From NCBI RefSeq assembly GCF_026626665.1, contig NZ_JAPNKE010000002.1:11056001-11120000 (forward strand): a stretch of DNA of 64,000 nucleotides, in the 5' to 3' direction. Origin of the DNA: Nannocystis pusilla. Lineage in GTDB: Bacteria > Myxococcota_A > Polyangia > Nannocystales > Nannocystaceae. The notes under the pieces were generated by a model. The model was not told the origin of the DNA. It made no database searches and was given only the letters and a program-made list of their open reading frames with translations. The position numbers and the translations under genes were made by a program. Positions within the stretch are counted from its first letter, which is position 1. Each line of letters opens with the position of its first letter. Shown here one piece after another: positions 35,425 to 46,099 of the stretch.

Positions 35425-35515
35425 GGAGGATGGTTCGTGCTGCCGCGAGCGCTGCGTCGGGGCCGAGGACGACGAGAACGTCGCCGGGCTCGAGCGGTTG
35501 TCGCAGCGACGGTTC
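35425..35515 (-). pseudogene. RCK_C/TrkA-C domain fragment of a cation antiporter
   Basis: The reverse strand reads SLRQPLEPGDVLVVLGPDA and ALAAARTIL. This closely parallels PLELGDILVLLGPETALATAQDLL at the C-terminus of the intact antiporter at 37.7-39.8 kb. It is bounded by a TAG just upstream (35516-35518), so only ~30 residues remain. It is a remnant of a paralogous antiporter gene in inverted orientation. Confidence 0.55.
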
Positions 35516-35732
35516 CTACCTTGCCAGCCTCCTGACAGGGTGTTTAGCAATAATGTGAATTGCGCGATGCAAGTTGCTCAGGCCAATAGTTCATACTCGG
35601 AGGCTTCCGTGGGCGCTTCCAAGGGGTCGTGGGAGCCGCGCGAGGCCCATGGAGCGCCCATTTGCGCCTGCTCGGCGCTCAGGGCACACGTGTGCCCTGG
35701 GTTCACGCCACAATCGCTCCTGGTACGAGCGC

Positions 35733-36020
35733 ATGGACGTCCTGCACATCCGCGCCGAGGCGACCGAGTACCTCAATACCGCCGGACTCATCGACAACTT
35801 CTTGCGCCCACGCCTCGTCGGCAAGCGCACCGAGCTCCACGAGCTCCTGATCTTCTTCGCCATCCTCGGCGGGCTGCACCTCTTCGGCTTCCTCGGCATC
35901 GTGCTCGGGCCGGTCGTGCTCGGGGTCGGCTTGTCCCTGTTCGAGGCATTCCGCCATCCCGAGGTCATCCTGCCCACACCGACGATGCCTCCGCTCAGGT
36001 CGCCGCTGGTGAGGCCGTAG
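35733..36020 (+). pseudogene. truncated AI-2E-family permease, C-terminal fragment
   Basis: A 95-residue frame contains TAGLIDNFLRPRLVGKRTELHELLIFFAILGG and VLGPVVLGVGLSLFEAFRHP, nearly the same as the C-terminus of the intact AI-2E permease at 36.5-37.6 kb. The first ~270 residues of the family are absent. With the neighbouring RCK_C scrap, it marks an old duplication and rearrangement of the permease/antiporter pair. It may be unexpressed. Confidence 0.75.
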
Positions 36021-36482
36021 CAGCCGCGCCTCACGCCCCGGTCGGCTCGCCCGCCGGTGCCTTCGCCCTCGGGCGCCGCGCCGATGCGCGAAGTGTTCTG
36101 AGATGTAATTCGGTGAGGAGAGATCGTGGGTACTGCAGAGGCCGGTGAGCTTCGCCCAGCCCGTCGCGGCCCCCATGGGCCACGGACGGCGAGGCCGGTG
36201 CCGCTCCTGGCACTCTTCCTGGCTCTACGAGAAAAGCCAGCAAGCGTGATGAGTGACGCGGCGCACGATTCAGGCGGCGCCAGGTCACGAGAACAACAGC
36301 ATTCGAGGCGCAGACGCAGCTCGGAGCGCAAGCCGCTCGCCACCAAGCCAGGAGGTTCCGGCGTCTCGCGCGGCGTCACGCGCAGCGGGGGTCGCGGCAG
36401 ACCCTGGTCAGCGCAGCAGCCGCCGCCCCGGCCGACGCAGCCCGGCCCCACACGCCAGGATCCGATCCATGTCTGGCGTCTC
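36021..36482. other. upstream region of the AI-2E permease gene, 462 bp
   Basis: The permease frame stays open upstream to 36126, but the translation there is Arg/Pro/Gly-rich and unlike protein. No other gene, RNA or clear repeat is seen. Confidence 0.4.
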
Positions 36483-37562
36483 ATGAACGACACGGAAACG
36501 AACCCGGATCGGCGAGAACAGGCCCGCAGACTCATCCTGCTCGCCGCGGTGGTCGGCGCGTTCTATCTCTGCTGGTTGATGCTCCTGCCCTTCGTCGACG
36601 TGCTCCTTTGGGCAGGTGTCTTGATCCTCACCTTCAATCCTGTGCATCGGCGGATCCTCGCACGCACGAAACGGCCCAACCTCAGCGCGGGGTTGACGAC
36701 CCTGTTCGTGATCGCCGCGATCGGCGCGCCGATGGGTCTCGTGATGTGGGCGATCGTCCGCGAGATCACGCCGGCAATCGGGCTGTTGCAGACAGGCTTT
36801 GGCCAGCTCCTCGATCCCGAGTCCGAGCTCACCGGGCCGGCGATGCGGTGGTTGGGGCGACACGTCGACCTCGAGCAGATCCGTCAGCAGATCAGCGAAC
36901 AGCTGCGGACGTTCGGCATGCAGCTCGCCAACAGGACGCTCGGCGTCCTCGGCGACGTGCTCGGCCTGTTCGTTCGGGCGTTATTCGTCGTGTTCGTGAT
37001 GTTCTACCTGTTCCGCGACGGGCGGATGGTGCGCGACGCGTTGGCAGGCGCGATCCCGCTGCAGGACCGTCAGACCCGGGAGATCCTGCGGCGGATAGGC
37101 GAGGTCGTCGGCGCCAGCGTCAACGGCGTGCTCGTCATCGCTACCCTTCAGGGCGTCCTCGGCGGCGTGGCGTTCGCGGTGCTCGGCGTGCCCTCGGCCA
37201 TTATCTGGGGCGTGGCGATGATCTTCCTGTCGCTCATCCCGCTCGCCGGCGCGTTCGTGGTGTGGATCCCGGCCGCCATCTACCTCGTCGTGACCGGCGC
37301 GTGGATCAAGGGCATCCTGCTCGCGCTGTGGGGAGTGTTCGTCATCAGCCTGGTCGACAACTTCCTGCGGCCCCGGCTCGTGGGGAAGCGGGCCAAGCTG
37401 CACGAACTCTTCATCTTCTTCGCGGTGCTCGGCGGCTTGCAGGTGTTCGGGCTCATCGGCCTGGTGCTCGGACCGGTGGTGTTGGCGATCGCCCTCTCGC
37501 TCTTCGAAGCTTTTCGCCACCCCGGAGAGCCCACAATACCGAACTCGGCCGTGGTGGAATGA
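36483..37562 (+). CDS. AI-2E family transporter (PerM/UPF0118-like)
   Basis: The 359-residue protein (MNDTETNPDRREQARRLILLAAVVGAFYLCW) has ~8 membrane helices, a long periplasmic/cytosolic segment in the first half, and the family's conserved SLIPLAGAFVVWIPAAIYLV and NFLRPRLVGKRAKLHELFIFFAVLGGLQVFG. AI-2E-family members include TqsA (autoinducer-2 exporter) and Na+/H+ antiporter-like proteins, so the substrate is uncertain. It is followed 186 bp later by a K+/H+ antiporter on the same strand; the two may form an ion-homeostasis unit. Confidence 0.88.
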   Translation: MNDTETNPDRREQARRLILLAAVVGAFYLCWLMLLPFVDVLLWAGVLILTFNPVHRRILARTKRPNLSAGLTTLFVIAAIGAPMGLVMWAIVREITPAIGLLQTGFGQLLDPESELTGPAMRWLGRHVDLEQIRQQISEQLRTFGMQLANRTLGVLGDVLGLFVRALFVVFVMFYLFRDGRMVRDALAGAIPLQDRQTREILRRIGEVVGASVNGVLVIATLQGVLGGVAFAVLGVPSAIIWGVAMIFLSLIPLAGAFVVWIPAAIYLVVTGAWIKGILLALWGVFVISLVDNFLRPRLVGKRAKLHELFIFFAVLGGLQVFGLIGLVLGPVVLAIALSLFEAFRHPGEPTIPNSAVVE

Positions 37563-37748
37563 GCGGCTCCTCGGTCTCGAAGCGGTTACGTCGAATTGAT
37601 CGACACCTTCCTCGGGAATCGGCGCGAACGCTCGCGCATACTCGTCAAGGGCGGCGTCGGCGTCGAGTCGGGTCCGCTCGAAGTCGCGGTCCGCGGCGCC
37701 GGCCACGCCGCTGCAGGAATGACCCGCTGGGGTACCTTTAGCGGGACC

Positions 37749-39841
37749 ATGGCGGCCAGCCTCCCATATTACCTCCAGGCGCTCAGCGTCGTCCTGGGCA
37801 CGGCCGCGATGACGAGCCTGGTCTCGCAGCATTTCAAGCAACCGCCCATCTTCGGCCATTTGCTCGCAGGAATGCTGTTGGGGCCGCACGTGCCCTGGAC
37901 GATGATCGCCGGCCCCGGCGGCGCCGCCTTGACGCACGCGATGTCCGAATTCGGCGTCATCCTCCTGATGTTCAGCATCGGCATCGAATTCAACCTGCGA
38001 AAGATCGCCCGCATCGGCCCCTCGACCGGGATGACGGCTCTGTTCGTCGTCGGGCTGATGGTGTCGGCCGGCTACCTGCTCGGTCGAGCGTTCGCGTGGA
38101 CCAGGGTCGAGAGCCTGTTCGTCGGCGCGTGCGTCGCCATCTCCTCGACGATGTTCGTCGCCAAGGCGTTCGAGGATCAGCACCTCCGCGGCGAGTTCAC
38201 CGCGGTCACGACCGCCATCCTCGTGTTCGAGGACCTGATCGCAATCCTGCTCCTCGCCGTGCTGACGGCGATCGCCTCGGGGAGCGGCCTGTCCGCCGGC
38301 GAGTTCGCACTGACTCTCGGCAAGCTGCTCGGTTTTCTCATCGTCGTGCTCACCGCGGGCTTGCTGGTCGTGCCGCGCTTCCTCCGCCGCGTCGTCGGAC
38401 AGCATCGTGCCGAGTCGACGCTGATCGCCGGGATCGCCATCTGCTTCATCACGACTGCCCTGACGTCGGCCGCGGGTTACTCGGTCGCCCTCGGCGCATT
38501 CCTCGCGGGCCTCCTCGTCGCCGAATCGGGGGAGGGCACGAGCGTCGAGCACGTCATTCGACCGCTGCGCGACATCTTCGGCGCGCTGTTCTTCATCTCG
38601 GTCGGGATATCGATCGACCCGTCGCAGATCGCCGCGCACTGGCTTCCTGTGCTCGCGTTCACCGCCCTCGTGCTCGTCGGGAAGGTCGCGGGCGTCTCGC
38701 TCGGCGCGTTCCTGTTCGGCCAGGGGGTGCAGACTTCCGTACGTGCAGGGATGAGCCTCGCTCAGATTGGCGAGTTCTCGTTCATCATCGCCGGGCTCGG
38801 CATCGCGTCCGGGGTCACCGGCGAATTCATCTTCCCGGTGGTCGTGGGCGTCTCCCTGCTCACGTCGGTGATCACGCCGTGGATGGTCCGGCGCTCGCAC
38901 GGCGCTGCCGCGGGCTTCGAGGCGCGCCTGCCCGCCAAACTGCGCCTCCTGGTGGCGCTCTACGGAGCGTGGATCAAGCGCCTCTGGTCCGCGCCCCCGG
39001 CCTCGGCGTCGAGCCGGCTCCGCCGGGGCGCGCTCTCTCGCGGTCGACGCGGTGTCGCTGGTCGCCGTGCTCGCCGCGTCGAGCGAGGTCCGGGACGAGA
39101 TCGTCGCCGTCCTCTCTCACCGCTTCGCGCTGCCCGCAGCGCTGGTGGGTGGCGTTTGGACCGCAGTGACGCTGCTGTTCGCCGGCCTCTTTTTCGTCGG
39201 CGTACTCCGGCGCAGCGCGGCACTCGCCCGCACCCTCGCCGAAGGGACCCTCCCGCCTCACAGGGCCGACACCGCGGAGGTCGAGCAAGCGCCGTGGCCC
39301 GTGCTGACCGTCGTGATCGAGCTGGCTCTCCTCATCGTCATCGGCCTGCCGCTGGTGCTCCTCTCGCAGCCCTTCGTCCCAGTCCGTTCGGGCCTGCTCA
39401 TCCTGGTCTTCGTGCTCGCCCTCCTCGCCCACAAGGCCTGGCAGAGCATCACCATGCTGGAAGCACACGCACGCCGGCGCCGAACTGATCGTCCAGGTGC
39501 TGGCGCGCCAGGGACGCGACACGGCGGAGCTCGCCGAGCCGCTCCCACCGGCGCACGATCTGCCCCCCGGGTGTTCCAGCCTGAGACGGATCCGCCTCGA
39601 AGCGGGCAGCCTCGCAGCCTGCAATTCGCTCACCGGACTCGACCTGAAGTCGCGCAGCGGCGCCGATGTCGTCGCAATCGAGCGTCATGGGGCCGGCGCG
39701 CTCCTCCCGTCGCCGCGAGAGCCGCTCGAGCTCGGCGACATCCTCGTCCTGCTCGGCCCCGAGACCGCGCTCGCGACGGCACAAGACCTGCTTCGAGCGG
39801 CCCCGAAGGCCACGGAAGCTGGCGAGGCACCAGGGCCATGA
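37749..39841 (+). CDS. CPA2-family K+/H+ antiporter with RCK_C domain, two frameshifts
   Basis: The N-terminal membrane domain (12-13 helices) has LGPHVPWT, the family's IGIEFNLRKI, ISSTMFVAKAFED, LVFEDLIAI and RAGMSLAQIGEFSFIIAGLG, all standard for KefB/RosB-like CPA2 exchangers. Near 39030 the frame shifts (apparent extra base) into AVDAVSLVAVLAASSEV and further helices (LALLIVIGLPLVLLS). Near 39475 it shifts again into GAELIVQVLARQGRD and a C-terminal RCK_C domain (LEAGSLAACNSLTGLDL, PLELGDILVLLG). Corrected length is ~696 residues. It should exchange K+ or Na+ for protons under control of its RCK_C domain. Confidence 0.8.
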
Positions 39842-40319
39842 TGAGCCTGCCTGGCGCGCCGCCGGCCCGAGAACCTGCCATTCGGACCTGTTCCCGGCGC
39901 GCCGCAGATGGGTCGACCATCCTTCGTGTCTTTGTTGCGCCCCTGTCGACGGGGCTGCTCGAGTCGACGAAGACGTGGCGTCTCTTGCACGCCGCAGACT
40001 GTTCCGGTCGCTCAGGACCTTTCCGCGCCGTCACGTTCGCCGACCCTGCGCTCGACGAGCGGCTCCTCGCGCGGTCCGCTTGACGATGTCCACCGTCGCC
40101 GTCGGCGCCAGCGAGCAGCCGAGCACCAACGCCCGAGACCTGTCTGTGGCAGGCGCGTCCGCCGTTCGAAGGCGGGGCTCACACGCCCCAGGCGAAAAAA
40201 GCTCTCGCAGGCGAGCGCGGCCTGGGCCCTGCGCCCGCGCTTTCGATTGCGTCGGGGGATATCCGCGTGCTATGCGATCGGGTTGCTCTGCTGCGCGCGG
40301 GCGCTTGACCCCTCGAGGA
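39842..40319. other. intergenic region, 478 bp
   Basis: The frame of the downstream hybrid kinase remains open here, but its translation is Arg/Ser/Pro-rich without family features. No other gene is visible. It may hold the kinase promoter. Confidence 0.4.
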
Positions 40320-43300
40320 ATGTACGTGCCGACCTCTATTCGCCCCGGCAATTCGGAGGAACGCTCGGCTCTCTGTCCCGTCGTCGGTATCGGCGCCTCC
40401 GCCGGCGGCCTCGAGGCCTTGGAGCAACTGTTCGCCCACATGCCGCCCGAGCCTGGCGTGGCCTTCGTCGTCGTCTCGCACCTCGCCCCGCACCTCCCGA
40501 GCCTCATGCCCGAACTGCTCGCCAAGCAGACGGCGCTGCCGGTGAGCGCGGCAGAGGACGGAGCGCGCGTCGAGCCCGACCACGTGTACATCATCCCTCC
40601 CAACGCGGCCCTCACCCTCGAGCACGGCGCGCTCCGACTCGAAGCGCGAGACGACCGCACCAACCTCATCGACACGTTTCTCCGCTCTCTGGCCGAGGAG
40701 CGCGGGGAGCGAGCGATCGGCGTCATCCTCTCCGGGACCGGCAGCGACGGCAGCCTCGGCCTCAAGGCGATCAAGGAGCACGGCGGGGTGGCGATGGCAC
40801 AGGACCTCGCCTCCGCGAAGTACAACACGATGCCCCGCACCGCGATCGACGCCGGCCAGGTCGACTGGATCCTCCCGGTCGAGGCGATGCCCGCCAAGGT
40901 GATGGAGTACGTCGCACGCATCCAGAGCGCCGGCGCAGGCCCGGTCGACGGCGCGCACGAAGCGACCAGGGCGCGCGAGCACGACTTGCTGATGCATCAG
41001 CTCTGCGCGCTCATTCAACGCAGGACCGGGCGCGACTTCAGCCGCTACAAGCGTTCGACGATGGAACGACGGGTGCAGCGGCGAATCCACGTGCTCCAGC
41101 GGCGCTCGCTGGAGGATTACGTCGACCTGTTGAAGAACACGCCCGCGGAGGTCGATCAGCTGTTTCAGGACCTGCTGATCAGCGTGACCCAATTCTTCCG
41201 CGATCCCGAGCTGTTCGAGGCGCTGGCTCGGGACGTTTTGCCGCGGATCCTCACAAACCGGGCGCCGAACGACCCCGTGCGGGTGTGGGTCCCCGGCTGC
41301 GCCACCGGCGAGGAAGCCTACTCGATCGCCATGCTGCTGGCCGAGGCGCCGCAGACGGCGGCCCTCGGCGCCAAGATCTTCGCCACCGACATCGACGACG
41401 AGGCGCTGGAGGTGGCGCGGGCCGGGCGATACCCGGAGACGATCGCGGACCGGGTCTCCCCGGAGCGGCTCGAACGCTTCTTCGCGCCCCGACCGAACGG
41501 AGGGTGGCAGGTCCGCAAGGAGATCCGGGACATGTGCGTGTTCTCGACGCACAGCATCATCAGCGATCCACCGTTTTCACGGCTCGACCTGATCTCGTGC
41601 CGCAACGTGCTGATCTACCTCGAGAGCGATCTCCAGCGGACCGTCTTTCCGTTGTTCCACTACGGTCTCCGTCCCGGCGGCTTCCTTTTGCTCGGACCGT
41701 CCGAGAACGTCACGGCCCACCCCGAACTGTTCGCCGTCGTCGATGCGAAGCAACGGATCTTCCAGCGGAAGGAGGCGAAGGTCTCCGTCAGCTTCCCGGT
41801 CGGGGGGCTCGGCCTGTCCGGTCGTCGGATCGCCGCGCCGCAGGGCCACGAGCCGGCGGCCCGGGATCAGAGCCTCACCCGGACGCTCGAGCGCCTCATC
41901 CTCGCCGTCTATGCGCCCCCCGCCGTCATCGTCCGCGGCAACGGTGGGATCGTGTTCGTCTCGGGGCAGACGCGGAAGTTCCTCGAGCTCGCGCCGGGCG
42001 CGGCGGGGATCAACGTGCTCGAGATGGCCAGCAAGGAGCTCCGGCCGCACTTGCACGTGTTGCTGCGCGAGGCCACCAGCAAGCGCCAGGAGCGGATCCA
42101 GCGCGGAGTCTCGCTCCCCGTCGACGGCCGCGTTCAGCCGGTCGACATCGTCGTCCGGCCGCTCCTCGAGCTCGGCGCGGACTCCGATCTGTACGCCGTG
42201 ATCTTTTACGAGTCGGGCACCTCCCTGAGCTCCGAACAGGCGGAGGCCGAGGGCCGCACCCCCGCGATCGGCGACGCGCACGCCGCGGCGCTGGAGACCG
42301 AGCTGCGCAGCACCCGGGAGAACCTGCAGACTGCGGTCGAGGAGCTCGAGGTCGCGAACGAAGAGCTGAAGTCGACCAACGAGGAGTTTCAATCGTCCAA
42401 CGAGGAGCTCCAGTCGGCCAACGAAGAGCTCCAGACCTCGAAGGAGGAGCTGCAATCGATCAACGAGGAGCTCCATACCGTCAACACCGAACTGAGCCGC
42501 AAGCTCCAGGAGCTCGACAAGGCCAACAGCGACCTGCAAAACCTGTTCGCCAGCAGCCGGATCGCCACCCTGTTCCTGTCCGGCGACCTCACCATCAAGC
42601 GCTTCTCGCCCGAGGCGAGCCAACTGTTTCGGCTGATCGACAGCGACGTCGGGCGCGACATCACCGACATCGTCCCGAAGTTCGCCGGCGGTGACCTCGT
42701 CGCGGACGTCGAGCGGGTGCTGCAGACCCAGTCCCCGTCGCAACGCGAGGTCCACCTGCTGGATGGGGATGTCTGGTACCAGCAGCGGATCCAGCCCTAC
42801 CGAACGGCCGACGACGTGGTCGTCGGCGTGGTCATCACATTCGTCGACATCACCGATTTGAAGTCCGCCAGGGACTCGGCGCGCCGGCTGGCGGCGATCG
42901 TGGAGTCGTCCCACGACGCGATCCTGGCGCTCGACGAGCGCGCCGCGATCGTGACCTGGAACCACGGCGCCGAGCTGATGTTCGGTCACACCGCGAAGGA
43001 GGCCGCCGGGCGACCGATCGGCTTCCTCGTCGCCCCCGGCGAATCGTCGCCGTTCGCCTCGGCCTTCGCCGCGGCGCTCCGCGGTGAGCGCAGTCCGCCG
43101 ATCGAGGCGATCTTGCGGCGAAGAGACGGCTCGCCGGTGCGGGTGCTGGCGAGTTTGTCGCCCATCACCGACACCCAGGGCAGCCGGGCCGCGGTCTCGT
43201 GGATCGCGCGCGACATCACCGAGCACGAGCGCGACCGACAGGCCCTCCGCGAGACCCAGGAGCGCTTCCACGAGGTCAACGCGGCGGATCGGAAGAAGAC

Positions 43301-44406
43301 CGAGTTCCTCGCGCTGCTGGGCCACGAGCTGCGAAACCCGCTCGCGCCGATCCGCAACGCGATTCATTATTGCGGCGGGCCGTGCCCGCCACCACCCCCG
43401 AGATCCAGCGGGCGGTGGAAATGGTCGATCGCCAGGCCGCGCACATGGCCCGGCTCATCGATGATCTGCTGGACGTCTCCCGGATCTCCAGCGGCAAGAT
43501 CCTCCTCAAGAAGCGGCGCGAAGACCTCGTCGCCGTGGTTCGCACCGTGGTCGAGGATCACCGCGCCGAGGCGGCCCGCGCGAACGTCTCCGTGCAGTTC
43601 ACCGCCCGCGAGCCTCTGCTGGTGAACGGAGACGCGGTGCGGCTGTCGCAATGCATCAGCAATATCCTCGGCAACGCGTTCAAATTCACCGACCCCGGCG
43701 GACGGATCTCCGTCGTGCTCGAGCGGCGAGGCGACACCGCGGTCGTGCGGGTGAGCGACAACGGCGTCGGCATGGACCCCGAGACCCTGGCCAGAGCCTT
43801 CGAGCCCTTCGCGCAGTCCGACGTTCACCTCGCACGAGGGCGGGGCGGCCTCGGCCTCGGCCTCTCGCTCGTCAAGGCGCTGGTCGAGCTGCACGGGGGC
43901 ACGGTCAAGGCGACGAGCGCGGGCCAGGGTCGTGGTACGGAGGTCTCGATTCGTTTGCCCCTCGTGGCTTCAGCCCCGCCCGCCACGGAAGCGGACTCGC
44001 CGGAGTTCCCAGGCCCCCCGACGATCGGCGGCACGTGCTCGTGATCGAGGACAACGAGGACGCCGCCCAGAGCCTCGGCATGTTGCTCGACATGTGGGGT
44101 CATTCGGCCGCGATCGCCGATTCCGGCGCAGCAGGGGTGGAGGCGGCGCTCGCAGATCCACCCGACGTGGTCCTGTGCGACCTCAGCCTCTCCGGCTCCA
44201 TGGACGGCTACGAGGTGTGCCGGGCCCTCCGCGCGGCCTCGTCGACAGCAGGCGCCCTCATCATCGCCTTGACCGGTCACGGCCTCCCATCGGACACGGA
44301 GAATGTCAAGAAGGCCGGCTTCGATCTGCATTTGATCAAGCCGGTGGACCCCGAAGCGCTCGCGCGAATCATTCATCACTCGCCGCACGTGCATGCGCCC
44401 GGCTGA
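40320..44406 (+). CDS. CheB-CheR-PAS-histidine kinase-receiver hybrid, two frameshifts
   Basis: Domains in order: CheB methylesterase (PVVGIGASAGGLEAL, VSHLAPHLPS, SGTGSDGSLGL; residues ~20-200); CheR methyltransferase (RDFSRYKRSTMERRV, AdoMet loop VPGCATGEEAYS, CRNVLIYL); a long coiled coil of EELQS-type repeats (~residues 650-730); two PAS domains; HisKA (ALLGHELRNPLAPIR); HATPase (SNILGNAFKFT, DNGVGM, GGLGLGLSLV); and a C-terminal receiver with DVVLCDLSLSG. One base is missing near 43376 (TATTGC) and one in the C run near 44020; corrected length is ~1362 residues. Start ATG 40320 is inferred. Such hybrids act in general stress or motility signalling. The His to Asp relay could be intramolecular. 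Confidence 0.85.
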
Positions 44407-44532
44407 TATCGGCACGGCAGGGCGTGGCGTGGGGGCTCGAGCATCGACCAACAGAGGTAGAACGCGCCCGCCACCGTTGCGCGCAGGACCAGCCTGCGAG
44501 CCTGTTCGCGCCGACCGGCGTCTGTTTCATCT

Positions 44533-45951
44533 TCATTCATGGCACATGACGGGATGACCGCGCCCCGGCCCTTCGCGCTGGGCCGCGACGACGAGCTCGG
44601 CGAGCGCGTGCTCGCATTCTGCGAGTAGGAGGCGGGGATCGGGGATGGTGTCGGGGCAACCGACCGCGGCGAGATGCACCGTGTCGCGGTAGCTCCAGAT
44701 CGTCAGATTGAGTCCGATCTGTTCGAGCAGCGGCCCGCCGAGGTAGACGCTGTCGAGCGCGGAGCCGACGAGGTATTGCGTCTCCCTCGCCCCGCGCACG
44801 TTCGAGATCACGAGGTTGACCGGCGGTCGCGGCAGGCGCGGCAGCACCTGGTCCATGAATAGCCGTATCAGCCAGGGGCGCGCGTACTCGCTCCATTGCT
44901 CGAGCAAGCCGCCGACCTGGTGATCGTGGGCGTCCTTGGCTGCCTCCGTGAGCGCGCGGATCTCTCGCAGGCGCGTCAGCGGATCGGCGACATCCGTGCG
45001 CAGCGAGACGAGGAGGCTCGACACCTTGTTTCCGCTGAGCCGGCCGTCCTCGAGTCCGCCGGTGGCGACCGGCACGCTCGCCAGCAACGGTCGTCGATGG
45101 ACCTCGCCGTGGTGGTCCATGAAGCGCCGAAGCGCGCCGGCGGCGACGCCGAGGACGACGTCGTTGAGCGTGCAACCAGTCAGGGTCTTGATGGCCAGCA
45201 GGTCCGCGAGCGGCAGGTCTACCGTGGCGAAGCTGCGTCGCGGCGTGAGCGGGGCGTTGAACGCGGTCCGGGGCCCGGAAAAAGGGAGTGAGAGCTTGTG
45301 GCCGGGCGTGCGCCGCAGCAGCTGCACGCCGGCGCGCGCCGTCCTTCCGAGGAGGCGTGGCAGCCGGGACAGGCTCCGCAGACGATCGCGGAGCGCGTCG
45401 AGGACGAGCTGTCGCGCGCCGGGCAGCGGCTCCGCGGTCCACGTGCTCGTCGGGGGCGCCACGTCGTGGTCGTCCCGTTCGCTGGTCATCACCCGCTCCA
45501 GCACTGTGGTCATCGCCGCGCCGTCGATGACCGCGTGGTGCACCTTGCATATGAGCGCCACCCGGTTCCCTTCGAGACCTTCGACGAACGTGATCTCCCA
45601 CAGAGGGCGGGCGCGGCTCATGTGAGTCGAGAGGATCTCGCCGACCAGAGACTCGAGGGCGCGTCTGTCGCCGGGGGGCGCCAGCTTCGCCCGTCGCAGG
45701 TGTTGGGAGAGGTCTAGCGTGGGATCCTCGATCCACACCGGATGGTAGAGATCGCCCGAAACCTCCACGATTCTGCGCCGGAGCAGGGGGACCAGGTGGA
45801 TGCGGCGCTCGAACAGCCGCCTGATCCGGGTGAAGGAGTAGCCGCCGGGTACTTGCGACACGTCCATGAGCATGACGTTGACTGTGTGCATCGACACCGA
45901 CGGCGACTCCATGTAAAGGAAGCTCGCGTCGAGTCCGGTCATTCGCTGCAT
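44533..45951 (-). CDS. wax ester synthase/diacylglycerol acyltransferase (WS/DGAT)
   Basis: The 472-residue protein begins MQRMTGLDASFLYMESPSVSMH and carries the catalytic HHAVIDG motif (KVHHAVIDGAAM, ~residue 135), PLWEITFVEGLEGNRVAL and the C-terminal NLVISNVRG and NLTIWSYRD signatures of the family. It would esterify fatty alcohols or diacylglycerol with acyl-CoA for storage lipids. ATG 45951 and 45942 are both possible starts. It stands between the hybrid kinase (convergent) and the copper ATPase (same strand). Confidence 0.92.
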   Translation of the reverse strand: MQRMTGLDASFLYMESPSVSMHTVNVMLMDVSQVPGGYSFTRIRRLFERRIHLVPLLRRRIVEVSGDLYHPVWIEDPTLDLSQHLRRAKLAPPGDRRALESLVGEILSTHMSRARPLWEITFVEGLEGNRVALICKVHHAVIDGAAMTTVLERVMTSERDDHDVAPPTSTWTAEPLPGARQLVLDALRDRLRSLSRLPRLLGRTARAGVQLLRRTPGHKLSLPFSGPRTAFNAPLTPRRSFATVDLPLADLLAIKTLTGCTLNDVVLGVAAGALRRFMDHHGEVHRRPLLASVPVATGGLEDGRLSGNKVSSLLVSLRTDVADPLTRLREIRALTEAAKDAHDHQVGGLLEQWSEYARPWLIRLFMDQVLPRLPRPPVNLVISNVRGARETQYLVGSALDSVYLGGPLLEQIGLNLTIWSYRDTVHLAAVGCPDTIPDPRLLLAECEHALAELVVAAQREGPGRGHPVMCHE

Positions 45952-46099
45952 CGGACGCGTCCGTGGCGGAGTGTGGCCGCGAATCCTGAGCGCGCCAGCG
46001 GGCGGCCGAGCCATGTCGCACGGTTGCTCGCGGTCAGGCGGCGGCGCGGGGGGCGACGCGTCGACTCGTACGTCCCGGCGCCTGGCACCGCACTCCTGT

